From Streptomyces olivaceus (lineage in GTDB: Bacteria > Actinomycetota > Actinomycetes > Streptomycetales > Streptomycetaceae), in assembly GCF_000721235.1 (NCBI RefSeq), contig NZ_JOFH01000002.1, forward strand, positions 1 to 64,000: a stretch of 64,000 nucleotides of DNA, in the 5' to 3' direction. Below the pieces are notes generated by a model. The model saw only the letters and a program-made list of their open reading frames with translations, did not search any database and was not told where the DNA came from. Made by a program: the position numbers and the translations under genes. Position 1 is the first letter of the stretch. Every line of letters starts with the position of its first letter. Of the stretch, positions 60,324-64,000 are shown piece by piece.

Positions 60324-60983
60324 TCACCCGACCTTCTCGATCAGTGCCCGGCGGATCAGGAACTTGCCGTCCTCGCGGACCTCTTCGAACGCAGCGTCGT
60401 TCAGCAGCGCGCAGCTGCCCGAGACCGAGTCGACCGTCACCGTCGTGGACTTGCCGTTGTCGAGGTTGGTCACCCTGAGTGTGGTGCCCACCGGGAACTG
60501 GTTGCTGGAGGCGGCGGGCGCGCCGCCCTCGCCGGAGAGGGTCACGGTGGAGCCGGTGCACACCTGCTCACCGGCCTGCGGGGGCTGCGCGGGCTGCGAC
60601 GTCTGCGCGGGCTGCGAGGCCGGTGGCGACTGCGGGGGCGGGGCGGACCCGGGTGCCGGGGCCGACTCCCCGGCCGCGCACCCGGACGCCTCCTGCTTGC
60701 GCTCGATCTCCGCGACGACCGCCTCGCGGTTGGCGATCCGCGCCTCGGACTGCGCGTCCGGATCGGCCCGCTGGCCGTCGATGAAGCGCAGGTTGTTGCC
60801 GAGCGCGGTGGCCAGCCCCTGACAGACGGTGGAGTCACCGGCGGCCCTGGTCTGCGCGCCCGGGGCGGTCTGCGCGGCGTTCGAGGCGTTCGCCGCCACG
60901 AAGGCCCCGCCGCCGGCCACCGCCGCGGCGCCGGCCAGCAGGGCGAGCTTCTTCTTCGTGCCGAGAGTTCTCCTGCGCGACAT
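60324..60983 (-). CDS. Secreted protein with RlpA/double-psi barrel-like C-terminus
   Basis: The product is 219 aa; the ATG at 60983 follows CAGGAGG. A basic N-terminus and ALLAGAAAVAGGGAFVAANAS form a signal peptide. Then comes a helical part (CQGLATALGNNLRFIDGQ...ANREAVVAEIERKQEASGC) like that in the DUF1996 gene of this window, a Pro/Gln-rich linker (PPPQSPPASQPAQTSQPAQPP), and a domain TVTLSGEGGAPAASSNQFPVGTTLRVTNLDNGKSTTVTV that resembles RlpA-type double-psi beta barrels. RlpA domains act on peptidoglycan or bind it. The catalytic Asp/His of active RlpA were not found, so binding only is likelier. Confidence 0.75.
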   Translation of the reverse strand: MSRRRTLGTKKKLALLAGAAAVAGGGAFVAANASNAAQTAPGAQTRAAGDSTVCQGLATALGNNLRFIDGQRADPDAQSEARIANREAVVAEIERKQEASGCAAGESAPAPGSAPPPQSPPASQPAQTSQPAQPPQAGEQVCTGSTVTLSGEGGAPAASSNQFPVGTTLRVTNLDNGKSTTVTVDSVSGSCALLNDAAFEEVREDGKFLIRRALIEKVG

Positions 60984-61043
60984 GCGCGCCTCCTGACGAG
61001 GTGGGGGCTGCGTACGCCGCCAGGTACGGGATGCCGGGCGAAG

Positions 61044-61406
61044 TTACTCACGAGACAGGGCGTCTCGCACCGCCTCGTCGGTGCGGCCCACGACGGCCGT
61101 ACCGTCGTCCGCGGTGATGATCGGGCGCTGGATCAGCCTCGGGTGCTCCGCGAGCGCCGTGACCCAGCGGTCGCGCGAGGCCTCGTCCCGCGGCCAGTCC
61201 TTCAGGCCCAGTTCCTCGGCGGCGGCCTCCCGGGTGCGGGTGATGTCCCACGGTTCGAGGCCGAGGCGGGCGAGCACCCCTCGGATCTCGTCCGCGCTCG
61301 GCACGTCCTCCAGGTAGCGGCGGACGGTGTACTCGGCACCCGCGGCGTCGAGCAGACCGATCGCGCTGCGGCACTTCGAACAGGCCGGATTGATCCAGAT
61401 CTCCAT
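61044..61406 (-). CDS. ArsC/Spx-family arsenate reductase-like protein
   Basis: The product is 120 aa. The ATG at 61406 lies 7 bases after TACCGT (leaderless). The thioredoxin-like fold begins EIWINPACSKCRSAIGLLDAAG with a C-x2-C motif; the first Cys corresponds to the catalytic one of ArsC. YLEDVPSADEIRGVLARLGL and LIQRPIITADDGTAVVGR (the family Arg-Pro motif) follow. It may reduce arsenate with mycothiol/glutaredoxin help, but many relatives have unknown roles. No arsenic resistance genes are near. Confidence 0.85.
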   Translation of the reverse strand: MEIWINPACSKCRSAIGLLDAAGAEYTVRRYLEDVPSADEIRGVLARLGLEPWDITRTREAAAEELGLKDWPRDEASRDRWVTALAEHPRLIQRPIITADDGTAVVGRTDEAVRDALSRE

Positions 61407-61507
61407 GCCGCACACGGTAGCCGGAGGGTCCGGAAACTCGTTCGCCACGTGCGTCACAGCGGCCCCGAAAGCCCTTGTGGCCAGGGGCTTTTGTCAGTGG
61501 GGGGCGG

Positions 61508-61513
61508 TAAAAT
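61508..61513 (+). promoter_or_regulatory. Possible -10 TAAAAT of the small 61.6-kb gene
   Basis: TAAAAT stands out from the GC-rich context, about 65 bases upstream of the gene. No good -35 was found at 17-18 bases. Confidence 0.35.
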
Positions 61514-61574
61514 AGAAGCAGTGTTCGAGGGTGTCGCCGGGAGGTCCGGACGGCGCCCTGACCGCGACAGGAGG

Positions 61575-61895
61575 ATGCCCGTGCCCGCTGCCGCACTGAA
61601 GCCGAAGCCGCTGCCCACCCAGTCCACCGCCAAGCGGCCCGTCCAGCTCGACCTGCCGTACGAACCCGTGCCGAAGCGCCCGCTGCCCGCGGGCCGTCCC
61701 CGCGAGTGGTACGTCACGCACAACCGCCGGCTCAAGGCGATGCGCCTCGCCATCGCCCTGCTCGACTCCGGCGTCTACCTGCCGAGTCAGGCGCGCAACG
61801 AGAGGATACGGAGCGCCGCGCTGGCCGTCGGCGTTCACCCGCCGTCCGACACGACGTGCCACATGGTGCGGGCGCTGATGCGGTACTCGCGGTGA
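61575..61895 (+). CDS. Small basic protein, unknown function
   Basis: The product is 106 aa from ATG 61575. AGGAGG directly abuts this ATG, so the GTG at 61581 (6 bases from AGGAGG) is the better start and would give 104 aa. The first 45 residues are Pro/Lys-rich (ALKPKPLPTQSTAKRPVQLDLPYEPVPKRPLPAGRPREWYV). Then comes a helical region with HNRRLKAMRLAIALLDSGVYLPSQARNERIRSAALAVGVHPPSDTTCHMVRALM, similar to a compact helix-turn-helix. DNA or RNA binding is possible. It is conserved in streptomycetes, to my knowledge without an assigned role. Confidence 0.7.
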   Translation: MPVPAAALKPKPLPTQSTAKRPVQLDLPYEPVPKRPLPAGRPREWYVTHNRRLKAMRLAIALLDSGVYLPSQARNERIRSAALAVGVHPPSDTTCHMVRALMRYSR

Positions 61896-61989
61896 GCGGG
61901 GGCGCAGGGTGCCGTGTGTGATGCGGTGCCCTGCGTCCGTGTCGCCGTCGTCCGGGGGCTGGCGTCCGGCGTTCGAGGCCGAGGCCTGG

Positions 61990-62568
61990 TCATAGCCCCG
62001 GGGCGCCCCAGAGCGGGAACCAGCGGCCCAGGTCGTCCTCCACCGGCAGTTCGTCGGCGAGTACGGCCCGGACCCGCAGCTCCAGCGCGTTGTCCCGCTG
62101 CCGCCGGTCGCCGGACAGGGGGGCGAAGGGGTAGAAGGTGCCGCGTTTGTAGAGGTAGACCAGCGCGAGGCGGCGCCCTTCGGCGTCCGTGAAACCGGCC
62201 AGGGAGCAGAGCAGCCGCGGGCCGAAGCCGCCCGACTCCAGGGTGCTGTTCACCGCGTGCAGGTCGTTCACCAGGAGCGGCAGTTCGCCGGGGGAGCGGT
62301 GGGAGACGAGCCAGGAGTAGCCGTAGGAGTCGCGGCTCAGCTCCACCGGGCTGCGGCCCGCGTCCGCGTCCAGCAGGGCGTGGATCTCGTGGTGCGTCCG
62401 CTCGAAGGCGGCGCCCTCGACCGTGGCGAAGCACACCGCGCCCTGCCCGGTCGGCGTGAAGGAGGCCGCGGCCTCCAGGCTCACCGCGGCCGAGGGCAGC
62501 GCGAAGAGCCGGTCGAGGTCGGGCCCCACCGGCCTGGACCGGCCGAGCAGGATGTCCAGCAGCCCCAT
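61990..62568 (-). CDS. pspAB: PspA-associated protein PspAB
   Basis: The product is 192 aa. The N-terminus MGLLDILLGRSRPVGPDLDRLFALPSAAVSLE and the later LLVNDLHAVNSTLESGGFGPRLLCSLAGF are characteristic of PspAB, which accompanies pspA or htpX in actinobacteria and is tied to the envelope stress response. It lies 20 bases downstream of htpX, so the two are co-transcribed. No PspA gene is present in the window. Confidence 0.85.
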   Translation of the reverse strand: MGLLDILLGRSRPVGPDLDRLFALPSAAVSLEAAASFTPTGQGAVCFATVEGAAFERTHHEIHALLDADAGRSPVELSRDSYGYSWLVSHRSPGELPLLVNDLHAVNSTLESGGFGPRLLCSLAGFTDAEGRRLALVYLYKRGTFYPFAPLSGDRRQRDNALELRVRAVLADELPVEDDLGRWFPLWGAPGL

Positions 62569-62587
62569 GTCCGTCCCCTCCCGGCCC

Positions 62588-63511
62588 TCAGCCCTTGCCC
62601 GGTGCGCCGGGCGCCGTCGCCTCGCCCAGCTCGGCGGAGATCCGGCCCAGTTGGTCGAGCCGCTGCTCCAGACTGGGGTGGGTGGCGAAGAACCGGCTGA
62701 TGCCGGGTTCGCTGCCGAAGGCGGGGGTGAAGTAGAAGGCGTTGAAGGCCTGGGCCGTGCGCAGATCCTTGGTCGGGATGCGGGCGATGTCGCCGGTGAC
62801 CTTGGTGAGCGCGGCAGCCAGGGCCGAGGGACGCCCGGTGAGCAGCGCGGCGGCGCGGTCGGCCGCCAGCTCCCGGTACCGGGACAGGGCCCGGATGAGC
62901 AGGAAACTGAGCGCGTAGACGGCCGCCGAGACGCCCATCACGACCGCGAGGACGGCCATGGTGTTCTGGTCCCGCCGGCCGCCGAAGAGCTGCGAGTAGA
63001 AGGCGAAGCGCACGATCAGACCGGCGAGTACGCCCAGGAAGGACGCCACCGTGATCACCGCCACGTCCTTGTGCGCCACGTGCGACAGCTCGTGCGCGAG
63101 CACGCCCTCCAGTTCGGCCGGCTCCAGCCGCCGCAGCAGTCCGGTGGTGACGCAGACCACCGCGTGGTCGGGGTTCCGGCCGGTCGCGAACGCGTTCGGC
63201 ATCTCCATCTCCGACACCGCGACCACCGGCTTCGGCATGTCGGCCATCGCCGCCAGCCGGTCCACCACCCCGTGCAGCTCGGGATACTCGTCCCGTTCCA
63301 CGGCCCGGCCGCGCATCGCGAACAGCGCGATGCGGTCGGAGAACCAGTACTGCGCCCCGAGCACCGCCGCCACGATCACCACGACCAGCACCCAGGACTT
63401 CAGCACCGCGACGAGCGCGGCGACGAAGCCGACGTACAGCAGGCCGAGCAGGAACAGCGTGATCCCCATGCGTACGGTCAACCGCCGGTCGCTGCGGAAG
63501 CGGCTCCGCAT
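62588..63511 (-). CDS. htpX: HtpX-type membrane zinc metalloprotease
   Basis: The product is 307 aa from ATG 63511; GAGGTG lies 6-8 bases upstream. ATGs at 63517 and 63535 are alternatives. HtpX (M48B) degrades damaged membrane proteins. Two N-terminal helices (GITLFLLGLLYVGFVAALVAVLK, VLVVVIVAAVLGAQYWF) precede the catalytic HELSH in EGVLAHELSHVAHKD. Two more helices follow, then the third zinc ligand Glu in SRYRELAADRAAALLTG. The C-terminal THPSLEQRLDQL is the usual M48 ending. It forms a unit with pspAB. Confidence 0.93.
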   Translation of the reverse strand: MRSRFRSDRRLTVRMGITLFLLGLLYVGFVAALVAVLKSWVLVVVIVAAVLGAQYWFSDRIALFAMRGRAVERDEYPELHGVVDRLAAMADMPKPVVAVSEMEMPNAFATGRNPDHAVVCVTTGLLRRLEPAELEGVLAHELSHVAHKDVAVITVASFLGVLAGLIVRFAFYSQLFGGRRDQNTMAVLAVVMGVSAAVYALSFLLIRALSRYRELAADRAAALLTGRPSALAAALTKVTGDIARIPTKDLRTAQAFNAFYFTPAFGSEPGISRFFATHPSLEQRLDQLGRISAELGEATAPGAPGKG

Positions 63512-63577
63512 CTGCATCACCTCACAGTCGAGCACTCGTCCCGCTGTCCAGTGTGCACCCGGGGGCCCGCGCCCCGG

Positions 63578-63949
63578 CTATCCGGCGCCGGGTGGTGCCA
63601 GCCGACGCGTGATCCGGTCGAACAGCTCCGTCAGCGGCTCGCCGATGTCCCGGCCGAAGCCGGTCAGCCCGTAGGTCACCCGGGGCGGCGTCGCGGGCTC
63701 GACCTCCCGCCAGACCAGACCGTCCTCGACCAGGGCACGCAGGGTCTGGGCGAGCATCTTCTCGCTGATGCCCCGGATGCTCTCGCGCAGCTCGTAGAAC
63801 CGCAGGTCGTTGCGGCGCAGCGAGATCAGCACCCAGACGCCCCACCGGCTGGTCACGTGGTCGACCACGTCGCGTGCGGCGCAGTCGGTGTGAAACACGT
63901 CATAGCGCTCGCCCGGCTCGACCCGGCTGCGCTGGAGACCTTCCGTCAT
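63578..63949 (-). CDS. HxlR-family transcriptional regulator
   Basis: The product is 123 aa. The winged helix of the HxlR/MarR-like type reads CAARDVVDHVTSRWGVWVLISLRRNDLRFYELRESIRGISEKMLAQTLRALVEDGLVWREVEP, with the N-terminal Cys in HTDCAARD that often senses redox or aldehydes. The end is TYGLTGFGRDIGEPLTELFDRI. Its target is likely the gene beyond the right edge. Upstream, at 63957-63990, two GGTAAG/GAGTAAG-like elements on the minus strand could be its operator. Confidence 0.9.
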   Translation of the reverse strand: MTEGLQRSRVEPGERYDVFHTDCAARDVVDHVTSRWGVWVLISLRRNDLRFYELRESIRGISEKMLAQTLRALVEDGLVWREVEPATPPRVTYGLTGFGRDIGEPLTELFDRITRRLAPPGAG

Positions 63950-64000
63950 GTCATGAGCTTACCCAGAGGTATGCCCTTACTCATCGTTAGCCCCTGCTCC

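Noticed and set aside
1..64000. tRNA or rRNA genes
   Set aside because: No cloverleaf with GTTCGAATC-type T-arm and no rRNA-like stretch was noticed on either strand; a covariance search was not possible here.

Overview
The window is chromosomal DNA of a high-GC actinomycete, almost certainly a Streptomyces. The third codon positions are nearly all G or C, GTG and TTG starts are common, genes are often joined by 4-base ATGA/GTGA overlaps, and many genes have a -10 hexamer 6-8 bases before the start codon, as in leaderless actinobacterial mRNAs. The gene content (glnE, glnA2-like, glnII, malR-malEFG-aglA-amylase, F420 enzyme, DUF families typical of streptomycetes) fits the conserved core of a Streptomyces chromosome. 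No rRNA, tRNA, CRISPR array, transposase or integrase was seen.

Layout. 1-10.4 kb: truncated TetR gene, a Prim-Pol-like protein and a lipoprotein, then a haem module: an hmuTUV-type ABC importer on the minus strand, two HtaA-domain haem-binding surface proteins on the plus strand, and a haem oxygenase. Iron-box-like operators precede hmuT/htaA and the haem oxygenase, so uptake and degradation probably respond to iron through a DmdR/IdeR repressor. 10.4-23.6 kb: methionine aminopeptidase, F420:NADP oxidoreductase, site-2 protease, a broken AfsR/BTAD-type regulator, an ABC exporter pair, panB, a membrane-anchored EEP hydrolase and an MFS exporter. 23.6-27.5 kb: a visibly less GC-rich accessory island of three genes (an unrecognised 415-aa protein, a SAMHD1-like HD phosphohydrolase and an SPL-like radical SAM protein). 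Two of the three contain a TTA codon. This is the best candidate for an undescribed system. 27.5-29.4 kb: a three-gene envelope/stress-type operon (unknown, Holin-X family, DUF3618). 29.5-41.3 kb: ketopantoate-reductase-like/TetR pair, GlnA2-type ligase, DUF3105-DUF305 pair, NAD synthetase, glyoxalase, yefM-yoeB toxin-antitoxin, glnE and a PAP2 phosphatase.

41.3-49.9 kb is the maltodextrin regulon: malR, malEFG, aglA and a secreted alpha-amylase, with CTTGC-type inverted repeats as likely MalR operators. No ABC ATPase is present, so the importer presumably uses a shared MsiK encoded elsewhere. Downstream of the amylase is a short remnant of a pullulanase gene with an operator-like repeat in front, so the starch-debranching step seems lost here. 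49.9-58.7 kb: tautomerase, TetR, a membrane protein with a degenerate sigma-factor-like N-terminus, TPR protein, small lipoprotein, DUF1996 secreted protein, a NarL-type two-component system and an OmpR-type effector without receiver. 59-64 kb: glnII behind a double GlnR box, a small secreted protein, ArsC-like protein, a small unknown protein, pspAB-htpX and an HxlR regulator at the right edge.

Two large genes (AfsR-like regulator and pullulanase) carry internal deletions that break the frame. Three short tandem-repeat arrays sit at gene 3' ends.
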